Source of the DNA: Chitinophagales bacterium
Lineage (GTDB): Bacteria; Bacteroidota; Bacteroidia; Chitinophagales; Chitinophagaceae
Assembly: GCA_030832645.1 (NCBI GenBank)
Contig: JAURIR010000002.1
Coordinates: 1-64,000 of the forward strand
Direction: 5' to 3'
Length of the DNA: 64,000 bases
How positions within the stretch are numbered: the first letter of the stretch is position 1; each line of letters opens with the position of its first letter. Under the pieces are notes generated by a model that ran no database searches, was not told the origin of the DNA, and saw nothing but the letters and a program-made list of their open reading frames with translations. This document shows positions 31,553-42,326 of this stretch, in pieces. Made by a program: the position numbers and the translations under genes.

Positions 31553-34500
31553 ATGAAACAGATTTTTCTGCTAGTAGCATCCCTATTTTTTTTCTCCGCA
31601 ACTTTTTCTCAAAAAAGTAAAGCGGTTGCATCCACTCCACCTAAACCCTCGGTATATGACCCAAGTCTACTTGGGAATGTGAAGTATCGACTGCTCGGCC
31701 CTTTCAGAGGTGGAAGAAGTGGCGCAGTTGCTGGAAGTTATAAATCAAAAAACACTTTCTACTTTGGTGCAACAGGTGGCGGAGTATGGAAAACCACTGA
31801 TGGCGGCAGCAATTGGAAAAACATCACCGATAAATATTTTGGTGGAACCATCGGTGCAGTTGAGGTAGCACCTTCCAATGAAAATATCCTCTATGTTGGA
31901 GAAGGCGAAAATACCATGCGTGGTAACGTAGCCGAAGGGTTTGGCGGCATGTGGAAATCTGAAGACGGCGGTAAAAGCTGGAAGAATATCGGACTAAAAG
32001 ATACACGTCACATCACTAATATTATCATTCACCCAACCGATCCCAATACTGTTTGGGCAGGTGTAATGGGACATCTATTCGGTCCCGGAACAGAAAGAGG
32101 TGTTTTCAAAACCACTGACGGTGGTAAAACTTGGAAAAAAGTATTGTATGTAAATGACCAAACGGGTTGTGCTGACTTGGTTATGGAGCCCGGGAATCCT
32201 ACAGTGCTGTATGCTGGTACCTGGAGACTTATCCGCACTCCTTACAGTTTGGAAAGCGGTGGGGAAGGATCTGGGCTATGGAAAAGTACTGACGGTGGTG
32301 AAACATGGAATAATATAAGTACATCAAAAGGTCTTCCAAAAGGTGTTTGGGGAATTGTGGGCGTAGCAGTTGCACCTTCCAATGTAGACAAAGTATATGC
32401 ATTGGTTGAAAATGAAAAAGGCGGATTATTTGTAAGTAACGACGGAGGACAGACCTGGTCGTTGCAAAGCAGCGATAACAATATTCGTCAACGTGCATGG
32501 TACTACTCTAAAATATTTGTAGATCCCAAGAACGAGAATTTGATTTATTGTCCAAACGTGAACTTCCTCAAAAGTAGAGATGGCGGTAAAACATTCCAGA
32601 CCCTTAGAACTCCTCACGGCGACCACCATGATTTATGGATTGATCCTGAAGATGGAAAGAGAATGATCGTTGCAGATGATGGAGGAGCTCAGGTGAGTTT
32701 CGATGAGGGAAATAATTGGAGTTCCTACATGAATCAACCCACTTCACAAATTTATCGTGTAAGTACTGATAATTCGTTCCCATACCGTGTGTTGGGAGCT
32801 CAACAAGATAATTCAACTATTCGTATCAAATCTGCTACCTACGGCTCGTACATCACAGAACAAGATTGGGATGTTACGGCAGGAGCAGAGAGTGGATACG
32901 TGGTAGCTGATCCATTGAATCCGGACGTTGTATACGGTGGTAACTATGGAGGTTATCTTTCTCGATTGGATCATCGCACCGGCGAAAACAGAAATGTTTC
33001 CGTATGGCCAGACAATCCAATGGGTGCAGGTGCAGATGTTCAGAAGTTCAGATTCCAATGGAATTTCCCAACATTTTTCTCCCCTCATAATCCTAAGAAG
33101 CTATACTGTGCAGGCAATGCATTGTTTGTTACCGAAAACGAGGGAGCTACATGGCGCCAAATTTCACCAGATCTAACGACGAACGATAAATCCAAGCAAG
33201 TTTCAAGCGGTGGCCCCATAACCAAAGACAATACCTCTGTAGAATACTATTGTACCATTTTTACTGCTGCTGAAAGTTCAGTTGAAAAAGATCTTTTATG
33301 GACAGGCAGCGACGATGGGTTGGTATTCGTTAGTAAAGACGGTGGTGGAAATTGGAGCAATGTTACACCCAAGGATTCTCCAAAATGGATGATGTGGAAT
33401 GCCATTGAAGTTGATCCTTTCAAAAAAGGTGCTGCTTACATTGTAGGTACTCGTTATAAGTTGGATGATTATACACCCTATATCTACAAAACAGAAGATT
33501 ATGGTCAAACATGGAAATTGATTACATCTGGCATCGAATCTCATCACTTTACACGCGTCGTGAGAGCAGATCATAAGCGCCCTGGATTATTGTATGCTGG
33601 AACAGAATATGGAATGTACATCAGTTACAATGATGGTGCATCTTGGCAGTCATTCCAGTTGAATTTACCAATGGTGCCTATCACAGATTTGACGATTAAA
33701 AACAATGACCTCGTTGTGGCAACACAGGGAAGGGCTTTTTGGGTGATAGACGATCTTTCGCAAATTCAGCAAATGGATCCTTCTATCAAATCAAAATCAT
33801 TGCATGTATTTTCGGCAAATCCTTCTTATCGCATTCCTCCTGTTGTTAGTAGATGGGGTGCATCGGTAAGTGCTCCTGCCAATGTTGCAATGAATCCAAA
33901 CAAAGGAGCCGTGATTAATTTCTATGCAGGCGCAGTTACAGACAGTAGCACTGCAAGTGTTGCGGTATACGATGCAAAGGGAAAATTGATCAGTAGAACA
34001 ACAACGGAATCAAAATCCAATCCAATAAAGTTGTCTAAAGGAAACAATCAATTTGTTTGGGATATGCAATATGCAGCAACTGATAAGATTGATGATTTGA
34101 TTTTATGGACAGGCGTTCCAGGCAATATCACAGCGATTCCTGGAAACTACAAGGCAGTTGTTCGAGTGGATAAAGACTCAGCAGAAGTACCTTTTACATT
34201 ATTGGCAGATCCCAACTATGCATGTTCTCAAGCTGATTATGAAGCACAGTTGGATTTCTTATTAAAGGTGCAAGGTAAATTCAATGAAACCATGAAGGCG
34301 ATCAAAGACATTCGACAAGCAAGGAGCCAAATGCAGGATTTTGTTTCAAAACAAGGCGCTTCATGTCCAAAAGAGTTGAAGCAATTGTCGGAAGATCTCT
34401 CCAAGCAATTGACCGCTGTTGAAGAGAAGTTACACCAAACAAAAGCAAAAAGTGGCCAGGATGTATTGAACTTTCCTATTCGATTGGATGATAAATTAGG

Positions 34501-34687
34501 AGGTGTGTTTGATATGGCTGCCAGCGGCAACATGGCACCAAGCAAAGGAGCAATTGAGGTATTTGCAGAATTGTCTGGTCAAGTAGACGAGCAAATAACA
34601 AAGCTCAAATCCATTCTTACAAATGGATTGAGCTCTTTTAATAAAATGATTACAGAAAAAGGATTGCCTGTAGTAGTAGTGAAATAA
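31553..34687 (+). CDS. Secreted VPS10/sortilin-like Asp-box (BNR) repeat protein
   Basis: Signal peptide; about 11 Asp-box-like motifs (TTDGGSNW, SEDGGKSW, TTDGGKTW, STDGGETW, SNDGGQTW, SKDGGGNW, TEDYGQTW and others). Confidence 0.88.
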   Translation: MKQIFLLVASLFFFSATFSQKSKAVASTPPKPSVYDPSLLGNVKYRLLGPFRGGRSGAVAGSYKSKNTFYFGATGGGVWKTTDGGSNWKNITDKYFGGTIGAVEVAPSNENILYVGEGENTMRGNVAEGFGGMWKSEDGGKSWKNIGLKDTRHITNIIIHPTDPNTVWAGVMGHLFGPGTERGVFKTTDGGKTWKKVLYVNDQTGCADLVMEPGNPTVLYAGTWRLIRTPYSLESGGEGSGLWKSTDGGETWNNISTSKGLPKGVWGIVGVAVAPSNVDKVYALVENEKGGLFVSNDGGQTWSLQSSDNNIRQRAWYYSKIFVDPKNENLIYCPNVNFLKSRDGGKTFQTLRTPHGDHHDLWIDPEDGKRMIVADDGGAQVSFDEGNNWSSYMNQPTSQIYRVSTDNSFPYRVLGAQQDNSTIRIKSATYGSYITEQDWDVTAGAESGYVVADPLNPDVVYGGNYGGYLSRLDHRTGENRNVSVWPDNPMGAGADVQKFRFQWNFPTFFSPHNPKKLYCAGNALFVTENEGATWRQISPDLTTNDKSKQVSSGGPITKDNTSVEYYCTIFTAAESSVEKDLLWTGSDDGLVFVSKDGGGNWSNVTPKDSPKWMMWNAIEVDPFKKGAAYIVGTRYKLDDYTPYIYKTEDYGQTWKLITSGIESHHFTRVVRADHKRPGLLYAGTEYGMYISYNDGASWQSFQLNLPMVPITDLTIKNNDLVVATQGRAFWVIDDLSQIQQMDPSIKSKSLHVFSANPSYRIPPVVSRWGASVSAPANVAMNPNKGAVINFYAGAVTDSSTASVAVYDAKGKLISRTTTESKSNPIKLSKGNNQFVWDMQYAATDKIDDLILWTGVPGNITAIPGNYKAVVRVDKDSAEVPFTLLADPNYACSQADYEAQLDFLLKVQGKFNETMKAIKDIRQARSQMQDFVSKQGASCPKELKQLSEDLSKQLTAVEEKLHQTKAKSGQDVLNFPIRLDDKLGGVFDMAASGNMAPSKGAIEVFAELSGQVDEQITKLKSILTNGLSSFNKMITEKGLPVVVVK

Positions 34688-34694
34688 CCAAACG

Positions 34695-36095
34695 CTATTT
34701 CATTACAGGTCTAACTCCTGTAGTAGCCCCACCATTCAACGTAATGTCGTGGGGCTTATTATTTTTCCATGCACCCCTTGTGAAATCTGGAACATCAACC
34801 GATGAGGATCTTTTCTTCAAGGATGCTTCACTCAAGGGCCCTACTGCACTCCAGGAAGCTGCGTCGTATACATCTTGATCCAACGGCAATCCATTTCTCA
34901 AACAGTCAATCAACCTCCAGTCCATGATGAAATCCATACCCCCGTGTCCACCAACATTTTTCGCAATTTCACCTATGTGCTTCACAATTGGCAGAGTGTA
35001 TTTTTCTTGTGCCTGCTTTAGTTCTTCGGGTTTCATCCAGCCATGACCGAGAGCAATGCGCTCGGGGCCAGGCCATTTTTGTGCAGCACCTTTGGTGCCA
35101 CTTACCAAGTGTATTCTCGAATATGGTCGAATGGTTGAAACATCGTGTTGTACCATCAGCGTCTTGCCGAAATTGGTTTTGATGACCGTGGTATTCATAT
35201 TCCCCCTGTAGTTCTTATTTGCATAAGGCTTAAAAAAATCATCCTTAGCAGCCAATTCATTCGCCATGTTGCCCATGGTAAAATCATTGGTACTCATACT
35301 AATTAGGTAATCAAATTTATCTCCACGGTTGATACTCATGCATTGTGCAATTGGTCCAAGTCCGTGTGTTGGATAGAGACTTCCATTACGGGTCATGTTC
35401 TCCTTCAATCTCCACATGTCTGCGTATCCGTTTTTATCAAAAAGGTAATCTTTGGTCAAATCATGGATGTAAGCACCCTCTGCATGTACCAGCTCTCCAA
35501 ACAATCCATTTCTTGCCATATTGAGTGTGAGCAATTCAAAGAAATCGTAACAACAATTCTCAAGCATCATCATGTGCTTGCGTGTTTTTTCGGAAGTTTC
35601 TACCAGTTCCCAGCATTCGTCAATGGTTTTTGCTGCTGGAACTTCGGAGGCAGCATGCTTGCCATTTTTCATTGCATAAACAGAAATGGGTGTATGCAAA
35701 TGCCAGGGGGTAGTTACATATACAAGATCAATATCATTTGATTCGCACAGTGCTTTCCATCCTTCTTCTCCCGAATATGCTTTTGCTGCGGGCAATCCCT
35801 TTTTAGTAAGGATATTTTGGGCTTTATCTACTCTGTCGGAATATTTATCACAAAGCGCCCTTACCTCTACACCCTCAATATAACTTAGTCGGTCTACTGC
35901 ACCCGGACCTCTTTGTCCAAGCCCCACAACTCCAACTCTAACAGTTGAAAGTTTAGGTGCTGCGAATCCACACATATTGAATGTTTTCGGCCCTTTGGGA
36001 TCTGCAGCTAGACTTGCTTCTGTTCCAAGCGAAGTTGCCAATGCACCAGTGCTTAATGTGATGTTTTTTAAGAAGGATCTTCTATTGCTTGACAT
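34695..36095 (-). CDS. Gfo/Idh/MocA oxidoreductase, GH109-like, with Tat-type signal
   Basis: SSNRRSFLKNITLSTGALA signal; RVGVVGLGQRGPGAVDRL Rossmann motif; THGLGPIAQCMSINRGDKFDYLISMS resembles GH109 NAD-dependent alpha-N-acetylgalactosaminidases. Confidence 0.82.
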   Translation of the reverse strand: MSSNRRSFLKNITLSTGALATSLGTEASLAADPKGPKTFNMCGFAAPKLSTVRVGVVGLGQRGPGAVDRLSYIEGVEVRALCDKYSDRVDKAQNILTKKGLPAAKAYSGEEGWKALCESNDIDLVYVTTPWHLHTPISVYAMKNGKHAASEVPAAKTIDECWELVETSEKTRKHMMMLENCCYDFFELLTLNMARNGLFGELVHAEGAYIHDLTKDYLFDKNGYADMWRLKENMTRNGSLYPTHGLGPIAQCMSINRGDKFDYLISMSTNDFTMGNMANELAAKDDFFKPYANKNYRGNMNTTVIKTNFGKTLMVQHDVSTIRPYSRIHLVSGTKGAAQKWPGPERIALGHGWMKPEELKQAQEKYTLPIVKHIGEIAKNVGGHGGMDFIMDWRLIDCLRNGLPLDQDVYDAASWSAVGPLSEASLKKRSSSVDVPDFTRGAWKNNKPHDITLNGGATTGVRPVMK

Positions 36096-36153
36096 ATGGT
36101 TGATTTATTCATGAAGATAATGAACTTACCATAAATAGATCAATACCCCAAGA

Positions 36154-38373
36154 TCATAAATTCAGCCAATAGTTCATTTTAAAGACCAACGCCCTGTTCT
36201 TGTTTTTCATAAATGGATCTGTGTAGTAGTTGTCGGTGTAAACAATGAAGATATCGCTCATCGGCTTGTATCTCCATTGCAACCTAGAATTGATATTGAA
36301 GTTGTTTCGTTGATTATTGTACTGTAGGAAGGTTGTCCAAAATATATTATTGGTAAAGTTGATTTCAATTTTTGGTGCGATCAGGAAGAGGTTGCTTTTG
36401 CCATATACCTCAGGAAATGTAAGCTTGCTCTCTTGAATAGTAAAGCCAAAGTTTCCAAAGGGTTGCACTCGGTAATTGACACCAAATTCTGCTCTTAAAA
36501 CTTTTCCATTAAAAAACTGCCCCATTCCTATTCCAGCAGAATAAAAAAACTTTTTACGTACATCAGAACTGTACAGGAATCCACCCGAAAGATTTTTATA
36601 AATGCCAGGAGGTATTGGTTTTTTATCGGTGAAGCTCGTATAGTACTGCAAGTGGTTTTCAATATTCGTCATTTTTAATGCAAGCGTAGAGGTATTTTTT
36701 GCATTGAAAAGGATTGTGAAATCGTTGTTCAATTCGTTTAGCGTATTGTCTCTGTTGAATATGCCGATGTTTTCAAGAGAAAAAGAAGCCTGATTAAATG
36801 GACCTTTCTTAAAAAATGCAGTGTATTTTACTTGTCCGTAAAATTGTTTGAACCCTTTGCGTATGATGGTATCCAATAATGCATCATAATTATTGATCCT
36901 GCTGATGAATCCCATGTCTGCATAGTAATCATCCGTAATACTGCTGTAGTCAATGATTGTTGTAAACTTTCTTTCAATATATCCTCCTCCCACTGCAGAA
37001 TAAAACTGTGGTGTATTGATTTGTTCTTTAAAGCTGGCATGGTAGCTCGACCATGCATTCCACTTACCAGACATATCCACATAATTGTAATCAATACCAG
37101 TATTCCTTCCGTATTTATCCATGGAAGAAAAATTTTTGTGGTGTTGATCTTCTCTGGCAGTTCTGTCAAAGTAATATGCTTTGAGTACAGAACGTTTTTG
37201 AACTTGCTGATTGATTGATACTGCCGTATAGCTTTGTCCGGCAGTTTCATCTTGAGCCTGTGTCTGCATGTTCATAATCCCTATCCTTGTTCTCTTGCTG
37301 AGGTTTCCACTTATTCTGGCACCTCCGAGAATAGGAATCTTGTTGCCGTTCTTATCCAGGCCAATGGTTCGTGAATAAAACGGACGAATGGGCGGAATGC
37401 CATAATTAGAGAAAAGATCTGCGTTTTCAAGAAAAAATGTTCTTCTCTCCGGAAAGAAAATATCAAATCGAGTTAGGTTGGTTACTTGTTTATCTACATC
37501 CACTTGCGAAAAATCAGGATTTACCGTTACATCCAGATTTATTGAGGAGGTGAGACCAACTTTTGCATCAAAGCCTGCGTTGCCTTTAGCAATTGTTCCA
37601 ACATTTTCTTCTTTATTGGATCCAACCGAACCGGTTGTATATGGTATGAAGGATACGGGCGTATGTGCATTGGTGGGAGATTGATCCCATAACATGGCTC
37701 CTGTGTAGCCAAAATCATAAAAGGGAAAATTGATAGGCATGTCCGTCCAGGTAGAATATTCATTATTCTTTAAATCTGATCGGAATAAATTCAAACCCCA
37801 AATTTTTTTACCTTCTTTGAATCGGAGAGTGCTGAATGGAATAGCTATTTCTGCAATCCAATAATCTTCGTGACGTGAAGTGGCGGAAATCCACTTATTA
37901 TCCCAACTGAAATTCATTTCTTCAAATCCAGAATTTGCAGTGACCAGATCTTCGGTTTGAACATTGTAGGGGTTTACACTGAAAACAAAACCGTTTGTTC
38001 TTTGATTGACAGGATCAATGGCAATGCTAAATGCATCGCTTTCAAAAAATCCATTGTCTCTCTTGAGTGTTTGAATAACATAATAATTGGTATCCATTGC
38101 CTTCACTCCAAAGTATAAATACTTTTCATCGTAGGTTATTTTTACGATGGTTTGTTTTTTAGGCCTGCCAATATCGATTGGGCGTTTTAAGTGAAAGTCT
38201 TTTGCCTCTCCTGCTTTGCTCCATGCATCTTCCTCTAAAACACCGTCTACTTTGATGGGGGAAGTTGCTTTGCTAATGTGAACCTGAAATTGTTCTTGAA
38301 ATTTAGATGGATCTTGTGCTTGGAGTAGACAAGTCGGGAAGATAACTAACAGGGAAAGGATGTATGTTCTCAT
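36154..38373 (-). CDS. DUF5916-type protein with N-terminal CBM9-like domain
   Basis: Signal peptide; SPIKVDGVLEEDAWSKAGEAKDFHLKRPIDIGRP; RRTFFLENADLF; beta-barrel-like C-terminus. Confidence 0.82.
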   Translation of the reverse strand: MRTYILSLLVIFPTCLLQAQDPSKFQEQFQVHISKATSPIKVDGVLEEDAWSKAGEAKDFHLKRPIDIGRPKKQTIVKITYDEKYLYFGVKAMDTNYYVIQTLKRDNGFFESDAFSIAIDPVNQRTNGFVFSVNPYNVQTEDLVTANSGFEEMNFSWDNKWISATSRHEDYWIAEIAIPFSTLRFKEGKKIWGLNLFRSDLKNNEYSTWTDMPINFPFYDFGYTGAMLWDQSPTNAHTPVSFIPYTTGSVGSNKEENVGTIAKGNAGFDAKVGLTSSINLDVTVNPDFSQVDVDKQVTNLTRFDIFFPERRTFFLENADLFSNYGIPPIRPFYSRTIGLDKNGNKIPILGGARISGNLSKRTRIGIMNMQTQAQDETAGQSYTAVSINQQVQKRSVLKAYYFDRTAREDQHHKNFSSMDKYGRNTGIDYNYVDMSGKWNAWSSYHASFKEQINTPQFYSAVGGGYIERKFTTIIDYSSITDDYYADMGFISRINNYDALLDTIIRKGFKQFYGQVKYTAFFKKGPFNQASFSLENIGIFNRDNTLNELNNDFTILFNAKNTSTLALKMTNIENHLQYYTSFTDKKPIPPGIYKNLSGGFLYSSDVRKKFFYSAGIGMGQFFNGKVLRAEFGVNYRVQPFGNFGFTIQESKLTFPEVYGKSNLFLIAPKIEINFTNNIFWTTFLQYNNQRNNFNINSRLQWRYKPMSDIFIVYTDNYYTDPFMKNKNRALVFKMNYWLNL

Positions 38374-38474
38374 ATAAACTGCCGCAAAATTCGTATTTCT
38401 CCGGCACTATGACAGAATGTTTTTTTAGACGCATAAAATTGATGATGGATGGCCTGCTTTTATTAACTTGAAGG

Positions 38475-39728
38475 ATGCTATATCGATTTGCTTGGGTGCT
38501 GATGTGGGTCACTTTCAAAATTTATTTTCGAAGGATTGATGTCATTGGTTTAGAGCGTTTACAATCCGATAAGCCATATATATTGATCGCAAACCATCCT
38601 GCTTCTTTTTTAGATGCAATGGTGTTGGCGGTATTTTTAAAGAGGGATGTCCATTTTTATGTACGAGGAGATATTTTTCATCACCCTGTTGTTTACTGGA
38701 TTTTAACCCAACTTCACATGATACCTATTTTCGGTAGAGAACATGGTATGGAGCATGTCGGGAAAAACTACAGCACCTTTGAACGTGGGAAAAAGCTGCT
38801 TCGTGCAGGAGATCTTTTGCTGATTTTTCCGGAAGGGTTTAGTCGACTTTCCAAAAAGATAGAACCACTCAAAAAAGGAGCTGCAAGGGTTGCATTGCAA
38901 ACAGCTTTTGAACACGAAGGAGTGAAAGATCTTACTATTCAAACCATTGCCATCAATTATTCTCATCACGGAGTGCGATCTGATCTATTCATACGACTCG
39001 GAGAAAATTTTTCTTTGGTACCTTATAAAAACCTCTACGAAGAATCTCCAGCAAGAGCAGTTACTGAATTAACCCACGATATACTTCCATATTTTGAAAG
39101 AAATATTATTCATATTCAATCCTCAAACAGAACATTGGTCGCCGAGAAGATCATTTCATTCATTTACAATGATTATTTGGAAGATACTGAATCGTTTTTT
39201 GATGCTGCAAGGGCTGTATGTAAAAAAATTGATGATAAAATCGATAGTGAGTACGACGCATATGTTACTCGCCTCAACCAATACAATGCAATGTTGAATA
39301 GTCATGGTATAATGGATAGGAGTCTTTCTAAAAATAAGATTCAACATAGCATGACGATCTTGAATTTATTATTGACAATTGAAATCTATGTAGTAGGTAA
39401 AGCATTTTGGTACCTACCAGGGCTTATTACAAAATGGATAGCAGATAAAACTGTAACAAGAATTGACTTTTATACCAGTGTCACTTCCGGCGTTATGGCG
39501 TTTGTTTCCCTGTTTTGGTGGTTGTTTTGGATGGTAGTTGTATTCAATTGGAATTTTATCGAATTGAAAGCCATATTAATTCTCATGCCATTCTTCGCAT
39601 ATCTTACCATGCGATGGGAATATGATTTTGTAGATATAAAATCTGATTTCAGATTCAAAAAATTAAGTCAAGAGCAGCCTGTATTGGTCAATGAATTAGA
39701 GAAACTGCGCAACCAGTTGTTGGCTTAG
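38475..39728 (+). CDS. PlsC-type lysophospholipid acyltransferase family protein
   Basis: [10 protein letters not shown] (Hx4D) and FPEGFSR motifs; C-terminal TM segments. Confidence 0.85.
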   Translation: MLYRFAWVLMWVTFKIYFRRIDVIGLERLQSDKPYILIANHPASFLDAMVLAVFLKRDVHFYVRGDIFHHPVVYWILTQLHMIPIFGREHGMEHVGKNYSTFERGKKLLRAGDLLLIFPEGFSRLSKKIEPLKKGAARVALQTAFEHEGVKDLTIQTIAINYSHHGVRSDLFIRLGENFSLVPYKNLYEESPARAVTELTHDILPYFERNIIHIQSSNRTLVAEKIISFIYNDYLEDTESFFDAARAVCKKIDDKIDSEYDAYVTRLNQYNAMLNSHGIMDRSLSKNKIQHSMTILNLLLTIEIYVVGKAFWYLPGLITKWIADKTVTRIDFYTSVTSGVMAFVSLFWWLFWMVVVFNWNFIELKAILILMPFFAYLTMRWEYDFVDIKSDFRFKKLSQEQPVLVNELEKLRNQLLA

Positions 39729-40405
39729 TCGTTGTCTAATAAATCCGGACGCTTTTCTTTTGTTCTTTCTACTGCTTGATCGTATCTCCACTCTTCAATT
39801 TTCTTATGATCACCACTCAATAGTACAGAAGGTACCTTCCAGGTGCGAAATTCTTCTGGACGGGTATAGACAGGTGGGGCGAGAAGATTGTCTTGGAAAG
39901 AATCAAAAAGTGCGGAGGTTTCATCGTTCAAAACTCCCGGAATCAATCTTCCGATTGCATCAACTATTACTGCTGCCGCAAGCTCTCCGCCGCTCAACAC
40001 ATAATCTCCAATGGAAATTTCTCTTGTAATAAAATGGTCCCTAATTCGCTGGTCGATTCCCTTGTAATGACCGCATATGAACAAGATGGATTTTTTCAGC
40101 GATAAATTGTTGGCTATAGATTGATTAAATTTTTCTCCATCTGGAGTCAGATAGATGATCTCATCAAAGGAATGTTTGTTATTTAATTCTTCAATTGCAT
40201 TTACGAGTGGTTCGCACATCATCACCATTCCTGCACCTCCACCAAATTGGTAGTCATCAACCATACCGTGTTCGTTCACTGCCCATTTCCGCAGGTTGTG
40301 GAGGGTGATGTGAAGCAACCCTTTTTCCGAAGCTCTTTTCATAATCGAATGCGAAAAAGGACTCTCCAGTAATTCGGGTACAACACTGATGATGTGAATA
40401 TTCAT
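39725..40405 (-). CDS. trmD: tRNA (guanine37-N1)-methyltransferase
   Basis: [45 protein letters not shown]-like, [24 protein letters not shown]. Confidence 0.96.
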   Translation of the reverse strand: MNIHIISVVPELLESPFSHSIMKRASEKGLLHITLHNLRKWAVNEHGMVDDYQFGGGAGMVMMCEPLVNAIEELNNKHSFDEIIYLTPDGEKFNQSIANNLSLKKSILFICGHYKGIDQRIRDHFITREISIGDYVLSGGELAAAVIVDAIGRLIPGVLNDETSALFDSFQDNLLAPPVYTRPEEFRTWKVPSVLLSGDHKKIEEWRYDQAVERTKEKRPDLLDND

Positions 40406-40409
40406 ACTA

Positions 40410-40417
40410 CAAAGGTA
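40410..40417 (-). promoter_or_regulatory. Candidate -7 element TACCTTTG immediately upstream of trmD
   Basis: Minus strand reads TACCTTTG-TAGT-ATG; box ends 4 nt before the start codon. Confidence 0.55.
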
Positions 40418-40420
40418 TAC

Positions 40421-40807
40421 TCAAAAATCTTCTGTGAAATCGTCGAGGTCTCTCCTCTCTTTTTTTGTAGGTCTTCCAATTTTTGAAAGCCGCTTGCCAG
40501 AATAGAAGCTGGCTGCTTGAAAAGCAATTCTCTCTTGTTCTTCAGGCGGAGTAAGGTCTTCATAACATGCAACGGCCTCTTTGTATTGCACTCTTTTCGG
40601 GAGTAACCCCAGTACTTTGATTGTCCACTTTTTTTCCTCGGTTTTTATTTCATACACATCGCTCAACTTTACGACCCGTGATGCTTTCACCGATTCGCCA
40701 TTCATTTTTACTCTTCCCTTTTCACACGCGGTTGAAGCTGCAGACCTGGTCTTGAATAGACGAATGGCCCATAAATATTTATCCAAACGAAGTTTCTCCT
40801 TTTCCAT
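40421..40807 (-). CDS. S4-domain RNA-binding protein (Hsp15-like)
   Basis: LRLDKYLWAIRLFKTRSAASTACEKGRVKMNGE S4 domain. Confidence 0.88.
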   Translation of the reverse strand: MEKEKLRLDKYLWAIRLFKTRSAASTACEKGRVKMNGESVKASRVVKLSDVYEIKTEEKKWTIKVLGLLPKRVQYKEAVACYEDLTPPEEQERIAFQAASFYSGKRLSKIGRPTKKERRDLDDFTEDF

Positions 40808-40809
40808 TG

Positions 40810-42201
40810 TTATTTGCTTAGTTCAGCAAAGTATTCATGAAAGTAGGGGATGGTCTCAATACCCTTATAAAAATTTGCAATGTCGTATTTCTCGTTGGGT
40901 GAATGGAGATTGTCGCTATCCAAACCAAATCCCATGAAAACAATTTTTACTCCTAGTTCTTTTTCAAAAAGTGCACAGATGGGAATGCTTCCACCTTCTC
41001 TGACGGGTATTGGCTCCCTACCAAAAGATTTTTCAATAGCTTTTGCCGCGGCTTTGTACGCAATGGAGTCAAGCGGAGTCAGATAGGGTTCTCCTCCGTG
41101 GTGTTCAGTAGCTTTCACTGTTACACCTGCCGGAGCAATTTTTTTGAAGTATTCTAGCAACAGAGAAGTAATTTTTTGAGAGGATTGATTCGGCACCAAT
41201 CGTGCTGATATTTTAGCAGTAGCTTTCGATGGCAAAACAGTTTTTGAACCCTCGCCAGTGTAACCTCCCCAAATTCCATTTACTTCAAGTGTTGGGCGAA
41301 TACCCGTTCTCTCCTTTGTGCTATATCCTTTTTCTCCATATAGTGCAGGGATGCCTAAATCCTTTTTATACTCTTCTTCATCCAATGGGGCCTTAGCAAA
41401 CATGGCTCTTTCTGCTGGAGTAGCCTCCAGAACATCGTCGTAGAATCCAGGTATGGTGATATGGTTATTTTCGTCGTGGCAGGAAGCAATCATTTTTGCA
41501 AGAACTGTTGCAGGATTCGCAACTGCACCGCCGTATACACCACTGTGCAAATCTCTGTTAGGGCCAGTAACTTCTACTTCTATGTAACTGAGTCCACGCA
41601 TACCCGAAGCAATCGATGGAGTTTCCAAACTGATCATAGCGGTATCGCTGATCAGAATGACATCGGATTTCAGTAATGTTTTGTTTGCTGAAACAAATTT
41701 TGCAAGGTTGGGTGATCCGATTTCTTCTTCTCCTTCAATACAATATTTAATATTTGTTTTTAACGCGTTGTTGTTAGACATCACCTCAAGCGCTTTAATA
41801 TGCATGAAGAACTGTCCTTTGTCGTCGCATGCTCCTCTTGCAAAAATTTTTCCGTCTCTGATGGTTGGTTCAAACGGTTTACTGTGCCATAACTCCAATG
41901 GATCAGCAGGCTGCACATCGTAATGACCATAAACCAGCACAGTGGGGAGGGCGGGGTCAATGATTTTTTCTGCATATACAATAGGATGACCATCCGTTGA
42001 ATAGACTTCTGCTCGAGTCGCACCTGCTTTTAGCAAGCTGTCTTTTACTGCATTTGCGCAGATCAACATGTCGTCTTTGTGTTTGCTGTCTGCACTGATC
42101 GAAGGGATGCGAAGCAAATCAAGTAACTCATTCAGAAATCTGTCGCTGTTTTTATTTATATATGCTTTCATACCGGCATTTTGTATGTGTAAATAGTACA
42201 C
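40810..42201 (-). CDS. M20 family dipeptidase
   Basis: VYGHYDVQPADPLELW, GACDDKGQFFMHIKALE, CIEGEEEIGSPNL, HSPNEKYDI. Probable start is MKAYINKNSD at 42171. Confidence 0.92.
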   Translation of the reverse strand: MYYLHIQNAGMKAYINKNSDRFLNELLDLLRIPSISADSKHKDDMLICANAVKDSLLKAGATRAEVYSTDGHPIVYAEKIIDPALPTVLVYGHYDVQPADPLELWHSKPFEPTIRDGKIFARGACDDKGQFFMHIKALEVMSNNNALKTNIKYCIEGEEEIGSPNLAKFVSANKTLLKSDVILISDTAMISLETPSIASGMRGLSYIEVEVTGPNRDLHSGVYGGAVANPATVLAKMIASCHDENNHITIPGFYDDVLEATPAERAMFAKAPLDEEEYKKDLGIPALYGEKGYSTKERTGIRPTLEVNGIWGGYTGEGSKTVLPSKATAKISARLVPNQSSQKITSLLLEYFKKIAPAGVTVKATEHHGGEPYLTPLDSIAYKAAAKAIEKSFGREPIPVREGGSIPICALFEKELGVKIVFMGFGLDSDNLHSPNEKYDIANFYKGIETIPYFHEYFAELSK

Positions 42202-42326
42202 ATTATTTATTCAAAATTTTTACTAAAAAATTTAATTAAGTGAAAAACCTCGTTATATTTGGTCCACGATTGCGTGTCATATTCAGCCTTTGCTCATCCG
42301 TCAGGATATTGCAGAGGCTGATTTTT

